Positions 1 through 8,618 of a DNA stretch of 64,000 bases are shown piece after piece. The stretch spans positions 284,264-348,263 of the forward strand of contig NZ_FNBN01000002.1 in the NCBI RefSeq assembly GCF_900102545.1, read 5' to 3'. The notes below the pieces were generated by a model. The model worked only from the letters and a program-made list of their open reading frames with translations. It had not been told where the DNA came from and did not search any database. Position numbers and translations under genes: made by a program. This stretch comes from Chitinophaga filiformis (GTDB taxonomy: Bacteria; Bacteroidota; Bacteroidia; Chitinophagales; Chitinophagaceae). How positions within the stretch are numbered: the first letter of the stretch is position 1; every line of letters starts with the position of its first letter.

Positions 1-3
1 TTA

Positions 4-55
4 CCCGGGGTTTAAAAACCCCGGGCTACAAACAATACAACCCCTGACGGGGTTG
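4..55 (-). repeat. Two-hairpin REP-like palindromic element
   Basis: Read on the minus strand, this is a 7-bp stem with a GTCA loop (38-55), a 12-nt spacer ending in GTTTGTAG (26-37), and a GC-rich stem CCCGGGGTTT/AAACCCCGGG (4-25). The same architecture in the opposite orientation occurs at 55681-55731 with a different first stem. It resembles the intergenic REP-type repeats of Bacteroidota. No transposase of the RAYT type is in the window, so mobility is inferred only from the second copy. Confidence 0.6.
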
Positions 56-168
56 ATTGATGTTTTGTTGTAATTACCGCATTCCCCGAATTACAAACAC
101 AGCACCTGGCGGAATCGGCTTTAATGGCGGCCACAGCTCCCTCCATCAGCCCTCCCAAGTCGCGGAGG

Positions 169-412
169 GTTTCAGGTGGAGACCTAAGGGCCTTAGCCCT
201 TTGAGCCTGTTGGTACGATTGACCAGGGGTTTAATCGAATTCCCAACGCCCCTACGCTTGATAAATCCCAATAGCAAGAGGCGAAAAGGGGTACAGCCCG
301 TGGTCCCACCTGAAACCGCAGCAACTTCCCCCATCCCACCACAAACAACAAAACGCGAATAATCAAGAGGTACACCTCGCGGTCCCACCTGAAACCCCAG
401 CAACTCCCCCAA
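169..412. repeat. Degenerate direct and inverted repeats around GGTCCCACCTGAAACC
   Basis: Two direct copies of a roughly 32-bp unit (302-334 and 381-412) start with GGTCCCACCTGAAACC and continue with CAGCAACT. A third, inverted partial copy lies at 169-184. A GAGGTACACCTC palindrome sits just before the second copy. The direct copies are 79 bp apart, not a multiple of three, so the same peptide would be read in two different frames, which argues against coding. Together with the element at 4-55 this fills the space before the GH67 gene. I see no gene here. Confidence 0.55.
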
Positions 413-485
413 AAACAAATCTTTGTAATTAAAATTCTTTTCCCGACTTTTACGCAACCGATTGTATTTTTTACAACTCCCCGTT

Positions 486-2606
486 ATGAGAAAAACACTG
501 TTGCTCCTGTTGTCATTATGCCTCGCGCATCTATCACACGCCGAAGACGGATACAACCTCTGGCTCCGGTACAAACGCATAGACGACAACAAGCTACTCA
601 CATCCTACAGGAAAACCATCACCGCCATCCAGGTAGTCGGCCAGTCCCCTACCATGGACGCAATAAAGAAAGAACTGATACTGGGACTAAACGGCCTACT
701 CGACACCCACATCGCCACCACTCCCACCAACAATACACTCATCGCCGGCATCCACTCCGCATTAAAATTAAACCTGGAAGAAAAACCGGACGGCCCGGAA
801 GGCTTTCTCATCATATCAAAAGTAAGCGCCGGCAAACACTACACCATCATCACTGCCAACACCGAAACCGGTGTACTTTACGGCACCTTCCATTTACTGA
901 GACTGATCCAAACCCACCAACCCATCGAAAACTTACACATCAATTCCTCTCCCCGTGTCAAACTCAGACTGCTGAACCACTGGGACAACCTTAACAGATA
1001 CGTAGAACGCGGATACGCCGGCATCTCCATCTGGAACTGGCATACGCTTCCCGACTATATAGATGACCGTTATACCGACTACGCCCGCGCCAACGCTTCC
1101 ATCGGCATCAACGGCACAGTCCTGAACAACGTAAACGCCAACGCCACTATACTCACGGAGCCCTACCTGCAAAAGGTAGCAGCCCTCGCCAGGGTCCTTC
1201 GCCCCTATGGTATTAAAGTATACCTCAGCGCCCGCTTCAGTGCTCCGATAGAAATCGGTCACCTGAAAACAGCCGATCCGCTCAACGACACCGTCCGCCA
1301 ATGGTGGCAGGCCAAGGCAAAAGAAATTTACCAACTCATCCCTGACTTCGGCGGATTCTTAATAAAAGCCAACAGCGAAGGACAACCCGGCCCTCAAAGT
1401 TATGGTCGCAACCATACAGACGGCGCCAATATGCTGGCAGATGCGGTAGCTCCATTCGGCGGCATCATCATCTGGCGTGCCTTCGTATACGCTCCACAAG
1501 CGAAAGACCGCTTCAAACAGGCGTACGATGAATTCACTCCGCTCGATGGTAAATTCCGTAACAACGTGCTCGTACAGGTAAAGAACGGCCCTATCGACTT
1601 CCAGCCAAGAGAACCATTCTCACCCCTGTTCGGCGCTATGCCACAAACACCGCTGATGATGGAATTCCAACTCACACAGGAATACCTCGGCCAGGGTACA
1701 CACCTCGTATATGAAGCACCCTTGTTCAAAGAAGTGCTCGACGCCGATACACATGCCAAAGGCCCAAACAGCACCATTGCAAAGATCATCGACGGAAGCC
1801 TGTATGATCATGCAGTATCAGGCATCGCAGCCGTATCGAACATCGGTAATGAACGCAACTGGACAGGCCATCTCTTCGGGCAGGCTAACTGGTACGCACT
1901 TGGTCGCTTAGCATGGGATTATAATCTCTCCAGCGAACAGATAGCTACAGAATGGATCCAACAAACATTCAGCAACAATCCGACAGTGGTCAACTCCATC
2001 AAAGATATCATGCTCGCCTCGCGCGAGGCCGTCGTAAACTATATGACACCTCTCGGCTTGCATCACATCATGGGCAACGGTCATCATTACGGACCCGCAC
2101 CATGGAGCAACAACGCACCACGCCCCGACTGGGATCCTGTATACTATCACAAAGCAGATGCAAAAGGTATCGGCTTTGACAGAACAACAGCCGGGTCTAA
2201 TGCACTACAGCAATACCGACCTGCGGTAAGACAATTATACGCCGACAGCAATACCTGTAGCGACCAATACCTGCTATGGTTCCATCACGTCAGCTGGCAG
2301 CATAAAATGCACTCCGGCAGAACCTTATGGAACGAGCTTTGTCACAAATACCAGGAAGGCGTAGACACCGTCAGCGCCATGCAACATAAATGGGAACAGT
2401 TAAAAAGCTATATCGACCCGGAAAGATTTCACCAGGTACAAATGCTGCTGGCTATCCAGCACAAAGATGCCATCTGGTGGAGGAATGTTTGTCTGTTATA
2501 CTTCCAGACCTTCTCCAAAATGCCTTTCCCGGCTAATTACGAACAACCAGACCATACACTTGAATACTATCAACAACAACGTTTCCCTTACGCACCGGGA
2601 AACTGA
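486..2606 (+). CDS. GH67 alpha-glucuronidase (secreted)
   Basis: The product (706 aa) should remove (4-O-methyl)-D-glucuronic acid from the non-reducing end of xylo-oligosaccharides, probably in the periplasm. I start at ATG 486, which opens a clear signal peptide (MRKTLLLLLSLCLAHLSHA); the upstream in-frame codon at 462 is a TTG. The family signature AGISIWNWHTLPDYIDDRY is present. The presumed catalytic residues are E298 (in KANSEGQ), D371 (GPIDFQ) and E399 (TQEYLG). Their spacing of 73 and 28 residues matches E292/D365/E393 of Cellvibrio GlcA67A as I remember it. Length is normal for GH67. The next two genes follow at 22-bp and 21-bp gaps, suggesting one operon for glucuronoxylan breakdown. 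No SusC/D is attached to this operon inside the window. Confidence 0.93.
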   Translation: MRKTLLLLLSLCLAHLSHAEDGYNLWLRYKRIDDNKLLTSYRKTITAIQVVGQSPTMDAIKKELILGLNGLLDTHIATTPTNNTLIAGIHSALKLNLEEKPDGPEGFLIISKVSAGKHYTIITANTETGVLYGTFHLLRLIQTHQPIENLHINSSPRVKLRLLNHWDNLNRYVERGYAGISIWNWHTLPDYIDDRYTDYARANASIGINGTVLNNVNANATILTEPYLQKVAALARVLRPYGIKVYLSARFSAPIEIGHLKTADPLNDTVRQWWQAKAKEIYQLIPDFGGFLIKANSEGQPGPQSYGRNHTDGANMLADAVAPFGGIIIWRAFVYAPQAKDRFKQAYDEFTPLDGKFRNNVLVQVKNGPIDFQPREPFSPLFGAMPQTPLMMEFQLTQEYLGQGTHLVYEAPLFKEVLDADTHAKGPNSTIAKIIDGSLYDHAVSGIAAVSNIGNERNWTGHLFGQANWYALGRLAWDYNLSSEQIATEWIQQTFSNNPTVVNSIKDIMLASREAVVNYMTPLGLHHIMGNGHHYGPAPWSNNAPRPDWDPVYYHKADAKGIGFDRTTAGSNALQQYRPAVRQLYADSNTCSDQYLLWFHHVSWQHKMHSGRTLWNELCHKYQEGVDTVSAMQHKWEQLKSYIDPERFHQVQMLLAIQHKDAIWWRNVCLLYFQTFSKMPFPANYEQPDHTLEYYQQQRFPYAPGN

Positions 2607-2628
2607 TATCCTTAAATAAACAACCGAT

Positions 2629-3378
2629 ATGGACAGCGCAAACAAACGAGTAGCAATAGTAACCGGCGGAGGCTCAGGTATAGGACTCGCAATCACGGAA
2701 AAATTCATCAGCAACGGTATACAAACCGTGATCGTAGGCAGAGATGAAAAGAAACTGCAGGCAGCCAAAGCACAACTGGGCGATCTCTGTTATCCTGTCA
2801 TCCATGATGTAAGTAACCTGCCTTCCATTCCTGACCTCATCAAAAAGATCATCGACCAGTTCGGACAGATCGATATCCTGGTGAATAACGCCGGCATCAA
2901 TATGAAGAAGGATTTCATCGAGATCACCGACGAAGAGTTCCAGCAAGTCCTCACCACCAACCTCTGCTCCGTATTCTCTATTTCAAGGGAAGTAGTGAAA
3001 CATATGTTGACAGCAGGTAGTGGCAGTATTATCAATATAAGCTCTATGGCGGCTCAATATGGCATGCCAAGGGTAATAGCCTATAGTGCCAGTAAAACGG
3101 CAATAGACGGCATGACAAGGGCCATGGCAGTAGAACTATCTCCCAAAGGGATCCGTATCAATTCCATCGCTCCCGGCTTCATTGAAACAGCAATGACAGC
3201 CAAAGCATTGAATGCAGATCCTGAAAGGAAACAGAAAGCCATTGGCAGAACGCCCATGGGACACATGGGCCTACCGGAAGATGTGGCAGATGCTGCCCTC
3301 TTCCTTGCGTCGGATGCCTCCAGGTATATTACAGGTGTAATACTACCGGTAGACGGCGGTAATTCAATTGGATTCTAA
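2629..3378 (+). CDS. SDR-family NAD(P)-dependent dehydrogenase
   Basis: This is a 249-aa classical short-chain dehydrogenase/reductase. It has the N-terminal cofactor motif TGGGSGIG, the NNAG motif, a Ser (ISSMAAQ) and the YSASK catalytic Tyr/Lys, followed by the PGFIETAMT segment typical of the family. It starts 22 bp after the GH67 stop and ends 21 bp before an acetylesterase gene, so it is almost certainly co-transcribed with xylan-degrading enzymes. A sugar or uronate oxidoreductase role fits the context, but the substrate cannot be read from the sequence. No signal peptide is visible, so it is cytoplasmic. Confidence 0.85.
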   Translation: MDSANKRVAIVTGGGSGIGLAITEKFISNGIQTVIVGRDEKKLQAAKAQLGDLCYPVIHDVSNLPSIPDLIKKIIDQFGQIDILVNNAGINMKKDFIEITDEEFQQVLTTNLCSVFSISREVVKHMLTAGSGSIINISSMAAQYGMPRVIAYSASKTAIDGMTRAMAVELSPKGIRINSIAPGFIETAMTAKALNADPERKQKAIGRTPMGHMGLPEDVADAALFLASDASRYITGVILPVDGGNSIGF

Positions 3379-3399
3379 GCTTCACATATCTCACGTTTT

Positions 3400-5346
3400 A
3401 TGAAGACCTTTCGTTTGTTCGTCCTTAGCACAGTAATAAGTTGCACCATTCAGGCGCAGGTCAGGCTACCACGCCTGATCAGCGACAATATGGTGTTACA
3501 GCGGGAGACCCAGCTAAACCTGTGGGGATGGGCTACCCCAGGGGAAAACATCACCATCAGTTTTGCCGGTAAACAATACGAAACGATCACTCCTGCGGAT
3601 GGCCACTGGCGTGTGGCCATTCCGCCCATGGAGGCCGGCGGTCCCTACGACATGAAGATCGATGCCAGCAATCACCTCACCATTAAAAACATCCTCATTG
3701 GCGACGTCTGGCTTTGCTCCGGGCAATCCAATATGGAGCTGTCAATGGTCAGGTTAAAAGACAAATATCCAGATGTGATCGCAGCTTCCACCAATCCCAA
3801 TATCAGGGCATTCAATGTCGCCACCAGGATGAACTGGCAACAACCCTTAGAAGACCTTGAAACCGGCTCCTGGGCAATGGCCGATCCGGAATCAGTACTG
3901 CAATTCTCCGGTGTAGGATATTTCTTTGCGAAGGAGTTGTATGAAAAGTATCACATTCCTATCGGCATCATCAGGGCCGCTACCGGCGGTTCTACGGCAG
4001 AAGCATGGCTTAGCGATGAAGCACTGCAACAGTTCCCTGCTATTTATAACTCACTCAGATTAAGAGACCAAACGTACCTTGACAGCATCCGCAAGGCCGA
4101 TCAGAAGGCCAGCGACAACTGGTATAGCCAACTATGGTGGAAGGATAAAGGAATGCAGGCGCCCGTCAAATGGTTTGACAATAGTTACAACCCGCAGGAT
4201 TGGAAGACCATGAACATTCCCGGCTACTGGCATGACCAGGGCCTGAAAAACATTCACGGTGTGGTATGGTTCAGAAAAACTATACAGGTGCCGGCAAGCA
4301 TGGCCGGACAGCCAGCAAGACTATTCCTGGGCAATGTTGTTGACCGCGATTCTGTATACCTCAATGGTCAGTTGATCGGCACTACCCAGTACCAATATCC
4401 TCCCAGGAAATATCCCGTCTCTGCAGGTATGCTGAAGAAAGGCACAAACACTATTGTTGTACGCGTGATAAACTACACCGGTAATGGCGGCTTCTATAAA
4501 GACAAACCTTATCAACTGTTCACTGCTACCGACACTATTGACCTGAAAGGTCCATGGCAATACCAGCTGGGCGCTGCTACTGATCCTATCCCACCTGCCA
4601 TGACCTTTTACACTCAGCCCTTAGGCCTGTATAATGGTATGATAGCACCTTTACTGCCCTACGCCATCAAAGGTGTCATCTGGTACCAGGGAGAAGCCAA
4701 TGCAGACAGGGCAACGGAATACTGTCAGATATTCTCAGCGCTCATAAAAGACTGGCGGATCAAATGGGCAGGTATGCATACTATGCAGAACTTTCCCTTC
4801 CTCTATGTACAGCTGACCAGCTATATGGCCAGCCATCCGCAACCAACCAACAGCAACTGGGCCTTATTACGTGAAGCACAGTTAAAGACGCTCTCCGTTC
4901 CCAATACGGCCATGACTGTCACAACAGATATCGGCGAATGGAATGATATCCATCCGCTCAACAAAGAAGACGTAGGCAAACGGCTGGCCCTGGCCGCCCG
5001 TAAACTGGCGTACCACGACAGTCTGCTGGTCAGCTCCGGTCCCCTGTATAAAGACATGACCATACAGGGAAATAAGATCATCATCCGGTTCACCAATACA
5101 GGAAAGGGCCTCCTCGCAAAAGGCGGTCCGCTGAAATACTTCGCCATTGCCGGACCTGATGAGAAATTCAGATGGGCACATGCCGAAATAGTAAACAACA
5201 CAGTAGTAGTCTGGCATGAATCTGTCAGCAAACCTGTAGCAGTACGTTATGCCTGGGATGATAGTCCGCTGGAAGCCAACCTGTATAACCAAGAAGGTCT
5301 TCCTGCATCCCCGTTCAGAACAGACAATTTCAAGGCTATCCCTTAA
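3400..5346 (+). CDS. Sialate O-acetylesterase-like (SGNH) carbohydrate esterase
   Basis: The product (648 aa, signal peptide ending near IQA) belongs to the SASA/sialate O-acetylesterase family, which deacetylates sugars. The nucleophile block CSGQSNMELS places Ser110. The second block WYQGEAN is present, and the C-terminal catalytic pair is D516/H518 in NDIHPLNK. Between the halves lies a GH2-like beta-sandwich insert (about residues 270-390: WFRKTIQVP, DSVYLNG, YTGNGG), which is usual for bacterial members of this type. Beside a GH67 alpha-glucuronidase the probable substrate is acetylated xylo-oligosaccharide, similar to esterases classed as CE20; this is inference from context. It is the last gene of the three-gene operon, and its stop codon is part of a long hairpin (5344-5392). 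Confidence 0.85.
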   Translation: MKTFRLFVLSTVISCTIQAQVRLPRLISDNMVLQRETQLNLWGWATPGENITISFAGKQYETITPADGHWRVAIPPMEAGGPYDMKIDASNHLTIKNILIGDVWLCSGQSNMELSMVRLKDKYPDVIAASTNPNIRAFNVATRMNWQQPLEDLETGSWAMADPESVLQFSGVGYFFAKELYEKYHIPIGIIRAATGGSTAEAWLSDEALQQFPAIYNSLRLRDQTYLDSIRKADQKASDNWYSQLWWKDKGMQAPVKWFDNSYNPQDWKTMNIPGYWHDQGLKNIHGVVWFRKTIQVPASMAGQPARLFLGNVVDRDSVYLNGQLIGTTQYQYPPRKYPVSAGMLKKGTNTIVVRVINYTGNGGFYKDKPYQLFTATDTIDLKGPWQYQLGAATDPIPPAMTFYTQPLGLYNGMIAPLLPYAIKGVIWYQGEANADRATEYCQIFSALIKDWRIKWAGMHTMQNFPFLYVQLTSYMASHPQPTNSNWALLREAQLKTLSVPNTAMTVTTDIGEWNDIHPLNKEDVGKRLALAARKLAYHDSLLVSSGPLYKDMTIQGNKIIIRFTNTGKGLLAKGGPLKYFAIAGPDEKFRWAHAEIVNNTVVVWHESVSKPVAVRYAWDDSPLEANLYNQEGLPASPFRTDNFKAIP

Positions 5347-5392
5347 GTATAAATACAGGCGCAGTCCTCAGCTGTGCCTGTACTTATACTTA
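5344..5392. terminator. Hairpin spanning the ends of two convergent genes
   Basis: Arms 5344-5364 and 5372-5392 form about 20 base pairs with one mismatch (5353/5383) and one G-T pair, with a 7-nt loop. The left arm contains the TAA stop of the esterase; the right arm lies inside the last codons of the convergent SemiSWEET gene. Neither side has a long T-run, so it may act as a bidirectional terminator or as an RNA-stabilising 3' structure. Confidence 0.6.
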
Positions 5393-5628
5393 AACACCAG
5401 CATCGCAATATTCAATCCAAGGGCAAGGAAATTGGTTGAAATGATAGGGAAATCGGATTTCGCGAATCCATAGTATATCCATAAACTGTTTCCCGTCAGC
5501 ATCACAATGAACATAAATACCGACACATCCTGCGCCTCCTTTGTTTTTATCGTTTTGATAAGCTGCGGAAGCAAAGAAGAAGATGTACATATACCCGCCA
5601 CAAGTCCAAGTATTTCAAGGAATTCCAT
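5368..5628 (-). CDS. SemiSWEET-type sugar transporter
   Basis: This 86-aa protein has three predicted membrane helices: LEILGLVAGICTSSSLLPQ, VSVFMFIVMLTGNSLWIYYG and ISTNFLALGLNIAMLVFKY. The PQ-loop motif (SSSLLPQLIKTIKTK) and length are those of bacterial SemiSWEETs, which work as homodimers moving sugars across the inner membrane. I start at ATG 5628 because the domain begins there; an upstream in-frame ATG (5643) and a longer reading to 5739 add only residues that do not look like membrane protein. It is convergent with the acetylesterase and divergent from the beta-lactamase-like gene at 5752. Sugar specificity is unknown. Confidence 0.85.
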   Translation of the reverse strand: MEFLEILGLVAGICTSSSLLPQLIKTIKTKEAQDVSVFMFIVMLTGNSLWIYYGFAKSDFPIISTNFLALGLNIAMLVFKYKYRHS

Positions 5629-5751
5629 GCGCCTGTTTATCATTCCTGCAGTAAAATAATGCCAATTGCGGCGGCCCCTTGCGTAACTGCTGCAACTTTT
5701 AGCCGTCTTATTCGTCTTTAGGGAAGACACAAACTTCATTAATCCATCACT

Positions 5752-7383
5752 ATGAAAAGATATCTCCTCGTTGTACTGCTGCTAAGCTGTGCGCAATGCA
5801 TCGCACAGCCACTGGAAACCAGTATCAATCAGATATTTTCGAAGTATAACCATCCTGGCATTCCGGGAGCCGCCGTCCTGGTAATACAGAACGGAAAGGT
5901 CATCTTCAAAAAAGGGTACGGCACTGCCAACCTCGAATACGATGCTCCCATCACTCCATCCACCGTCTTTGACATTGCCTCCGTATCCAAACAATTCACC
6001 GGCTTCGCCATCTCAACACTCATACAGGAAGGAAAGATCTCTCCGGATGATGATATCCGGAAATACCTGCCTGAAGTACCCCAATTCAGCAATACCATCA
6101 CAATACGTCATCTGATCCATCATACCAGCGGATTAAGAGACTGGCCCGCTACCTTACACGCTGCAGGATGGCGTTGGGATGAAGCATTCAGATTTGAAGA
6201 TATCCTGCGGATGGTAAAGCAGCAACGCGACCTCGACTTCCAGCCAGGTGCACGTTACTCCTATTCTAATACCGGCTATAACCTGCTGGCCGCGCTGGTT
6301 GCCAGAGTAAGCGGCACCCCCTTTCCTCAATGGATACAGGAACACGTATTCACCCCTTTGCAGATGAATGCGTCCCTGGTACTGGACGACTACACAAAGG
6401 TGATTCCCCACCTTGCAAGCTCCTATGATAACAATGACGGTAAAGAGTTCCGTAAAATTAACGACGCACTCACCGCACTGGGCTCCAGCTCTATCTTCAC
6501 TACGGTAGAAGACCTCTCCAAATGGGTCATCCATTTACAGCAGCAAATAGACGGGAAAGATCCTGTCTACCTTAGGATGCTTGAAATAGACAGCCTCAAT
6601 GATAAACAACCCGTTACTTATGGATATGGTCTGTCTGTAGAAACCGAGAATGGCATAACCAATATCTCACATGGCGGTGGCTGGGCAGGGTTCCGGACCG
6701 TCATCTCCATGTATCCTGATCAAAAGCTGGCTATCATTGTACTCAGTAATAACAGCGATTTTGATCCTGAAGGCAATGCCACTGCTATCGCAAAACTGTT
6801 CCTGAAAGATAAGCTGCCTGCTACACCGGTACGCGAGGATCTCAGCAAATTGCCTACCTTGAAAGGCGACCCTGAATTACTTAAAAAATACACCGGTACA
6901 TACAAGCTGGGCGATGGCTGGTATGTTACCTTTACCCTGGAAGACGGCCATATGATGGTGCAGGCTAACGGAGAAAGTAAATTCTCTACTGATATAAAAT
7001 CAGATACCGTACTATGGGTGCCCGCCTATAATTCATCCGTTACTTTCCGGGATATCACCGACAAAGCCGCGGCACTCAGATACCGTGGTATCATTGCTCC
7101 GAGAATAACGCCCGTTACACTCGACTCAACACTGCTGGTCGGGTATGCAGGCATTTACTATAGTGAGGAACTGGAAACCGCCTATAAACTCAGCGTAGAG
7201 AATGGGAAACTGACGGCTCATCATATGCGCCTGGGCGACTTCGAATTCGATCCGGACAGGGTGGTAGCTGCCAGGTTCAGCAGCAATAACGGCACCATTG
7301 ACTTTATAAAGACCGACTCAGGCATCACTGGATTCAGGCTCTCCAATGGAAGAATCAAAAACATACTCTTTAAAAAGCAGTAA
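5752..7383 (+). CDS. Serine hydrolase, beta-lactamase/class C-like
   Basis: The 543-aa secreted protein (signal peptide ending CIAQ) has the active-site motifs of the PF00144 beta-lactamase family: S77-V-S-K80 (SxxK), Y171-S-N173 (YxN) and H307-G-G. An N-terminal catalytic domain (about 25-345) is followed by two C-terminal segments resembling lipocalin-like or DUF3471-type beta domains, each with a Y-x-G-x-Y start (KYTGTYKLG, GYAGIYYSE). Such proteins are usually esterases or D-aminopeptidases rather than true beta-lactamases, and the substrate is unknown. It is transcribed alone; the 95 bp to the next gene hold nothing recognisable. Confidence 0.85.
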   Translation: MKRYLLVVLLLSCAQCIAQPLETSINQIFSKYNHPGIPGAAVLVIQNGKVIFKKGYGTANLEYDAPITPSTVFDIASVSKQFTGFAISTLIQEGKISPDDDIRKYLPEVPQFSNTITIRHLIHHTSGLRDWPATLHAAGWRWDEAFRFEDILRMVKQQRDLDFQPGARYSYSNTGYNLLAALVARVSGTPFPQWIQEHVFTPLQMNASLVLDDYTKVIPHLASSYDNNDGKEFRKINDALTALGSSSIFTTVEDLSKWVIHLQQQIDGKDPVYLRMLEIDSLNDKQPVTYGYGLSVETENGITNISHGGGWAGFRTVISMYPDQKLAIIVLSNNSDFDPEGNATAIAKLFLKDKLPATPVREDLSKLPTLKGDPELLKKYTGTYKLGDGWYVTFTLEDGHMMVQANGESKFSTDIKSDTVLWVPAYNSSVTFRDITDKAAALRYRGIIAPRITPVTLDSTLLVGYAGIYYSEELETAYKLSVENGKLTAHHMRLGDFEFDPDRVVAARFSSNNGTIDFIKTDSGITGFRLSNGRIKNILFKKQ

Positions 7384-7478
7384 TAAATGTAGCAAGGGGA
7401 TTTGCCATATATAGCCATAAGAATGGCACAATCTCTGATCAGACATATGAAAAGATCTTTCACCCAAAACCTTATCTT

Positions 7479-7664
7479 ATGTCTGACAACAAAACCAATG
7501 TCGGTCAGCAGGACCGCATAAGAATTGATGCCAATGATCCTGCAGAAGTGGAATATGTTCACAGACAGTTTCCACATCTCAAACATGAACAGGTAGTAGA
7601 AGCTATCAAAAATAAAGGTCCCTTCAGAGAAGATGTTATTAAATATCTGCAAAATCTGAAGTAA
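7479..7664 (+). CDS. DUF3606 small protein
   Basis: This is a 61-aa soluble acidic/basic protein. The pattern DRIRIDANDPAEVEYVHRQF followed by HLKHEQVVEAIKNKG and a final dVikyL segment matches the DUF3606 family, found in many Proteobacteria and Bacteroidota and of unknown function. Length is normal for the family. It ends 14 bp before a strong terminator (7678-7703), so it is probably monocistronic or the last gene after 5752. Its ATG (7479) has no clear ribosome-binding site, as is usual in this phylum. Confidence 0.75.
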   Translation: MSDNKTNVGQQDRIRIDANDPAEVEYVHRQFPHLKHEQVVEAIKNKGPFREDVIKYLQNLK

Positions 7665-7677
7665 TTTCAGTGGAACG

Positions 7678-7703
7678 CCCTGCGTAATAAACGCAGGGTT
7701 TTT
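7678..7703 (+). terminator. Intrinsic terminator
   Basis: A perfect 7-bp stem CCCTGCG/CGCAGGG (7678-7684 with 7692-7698) with a 7-nt loop is followed by TTTTT. It lies directly after the DUF3606 gene. Confidence 0.85.
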
Positions 7704-7727
7704 CACTCACCATAATCACAGTATACA

Positions 7728-8468
7728 ATGGCATCACCCGGACATATTTTAGCGATAGACGTAGGCGGATCACATATCAAAGGCACTATTCTCAACGACA
7801 AAGGCGAATGGCAGATGGAGTACAAACGGGTGCCTACCCCAAAAGATGCCAAACCTGCCGATGTACTAGCCACCATTTCCACACTGGTCAAAGACATGCC
7901 GGCATATGACAAGGTCTCAGTGGGCTTCCCGGGTTATGTCCGCAATGGCGTCGTCTATACCGCTCCCAACCTGGGCAATCCTTACTGGAAAAACATTGAC
8001 CTGGGTCAGCAGATCGCCGATCTGTTGAATCAACCGGTAAGACTTGTTAACGATGCAGACCAGCTGGGCCTCGGCGTAGTGAGTGGTAAAGGTTACGAAC
8101 TGGCAGTCACACTGGGTACCGGGTTCGGCACTGCACTATTGATAGACGGGTACCTGCTACCTCACCTTGAGCTGGCACACCACCCCGTAACCAAGGAACA
8201 CGATTATGACGAATACATCGGAAATAAAGCCCTGGAAAAAGAAGGGAAAGAGAAGTGGAACAAGCGAATGGAACGCGTGCTGGAGATCCTGAAAACTGTC
8301 TTCAATTACGACCGCCTGTATATCGGTGGTGGCAGTGCTGACGAACTGACCATGCCCCTGGATGATAACATTCACATTTTCACCAATAAAGATGGCATTA
8401 AAGGCGGCGCAAGATTATGGGATATGGAGGACAGGTATCACATCAGTACAAACTATCCTAAAAAGTAG
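7728..8468 (+). CDS. ROK-family kinase, polyphosphate glucokinase-like
   Basis: The 246-aa cytoplasmic protein opens with the ROK phosphate-binding motif AIDVGGSHIKG and has a second, LGTGFGTALLIDG. The block following it (LPHLELAHHP, then YDEYIGNKALEKEGKEKWNK) is typical of the compact polyphosphate/ATP-glucomannokinase branch rather than of the zinc-containing ROK repressors; the CxCGxxGC zinc motif is absent. The likely reaction is phosphorylation of glucose, possibly with polyphosphate as donor. The gene stands alone between two terminators. It could supply glucose-6-phosphate from the sugars released by the neighbouring glycan systems. Confidence 0.82.
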   Translation: MASPGHILAIDVGGSHIKGTILNDKGEWQMEYKRVPTPKDAKPADVLATISTLVKDMPAYDKVSVGFPGYVRNGVVYTAPNLGNPYWKNIDLGQQIADLLNQPVRLVNDADQLGLGVVSGKGYELAVTLGTGFGTALLIDGYLLPHLELAHHPVTKEHDYDEYIGNKALEKEGKEKWNKRMERVLEILKTVFNYDRLYIGGGSADELTMPLDDNIHIFTNKDGIKGGARLWDMEDRYHISTNYPKK

Positions 8469-8562
8469 TCAGGAAAAATATTGCAGAAAGTAGTAGCCAC
8501 TAAGAACCACCGGCATTGGTGCGGTGAAGGCTTCGAGTAAAACTAACACATGGCATAAAACA

Positions 8563-8598
8563 AACGAGGCCGTCTCAAAAGAAAGAGGCGGCCTCGTT
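8563..8598 (+). terminator. Terminator-like hairpin with GGCCGTCTC motif
   Basis: A 10-bp stem AACGAGGCCG/CGGCCTCGTT (8563-8572 with 8589-8598) lies between the kinase gene and the convergent TonB receptor. The sequence RAGGCYGTCTYA recurs in hairpins at 53051-53079 and 54039-54070, each time oriented with the nearby gene. Confidence 0.65.
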
Positions 8599-8618
8599 AC
8601 ATATTGATCGGGTCAACA

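Noticed and set aside
462..485. Upstream TTG start for the GH67 gene
   Set aside because: ATG 486 directly opens a signal peptide; the extra eight residues add nothing.
57..601. Open frames on both strands across the upstream repeat region (57-362 plus, 146-601 and 193-375 minus)
   Set aside because: They run through repeated palindromic DNA; the two repeat copies give the same peptide in different frames, and none resembles a known protein.
5629..5739. Longer start (5739) for the SemiSWEET gene
   Set aside because: The extra 37 residues are hydrophilic and lie before a complete three-helix protein of normal length.
7221..7706. 161-residue minus-strand frame opposite the DUF3606 gene
   Set aside because: It is antisense to the end of the beta-lactamase-like gene, to DUF3606 and to the terminator; the composition looks like a shadow and no motif is present.
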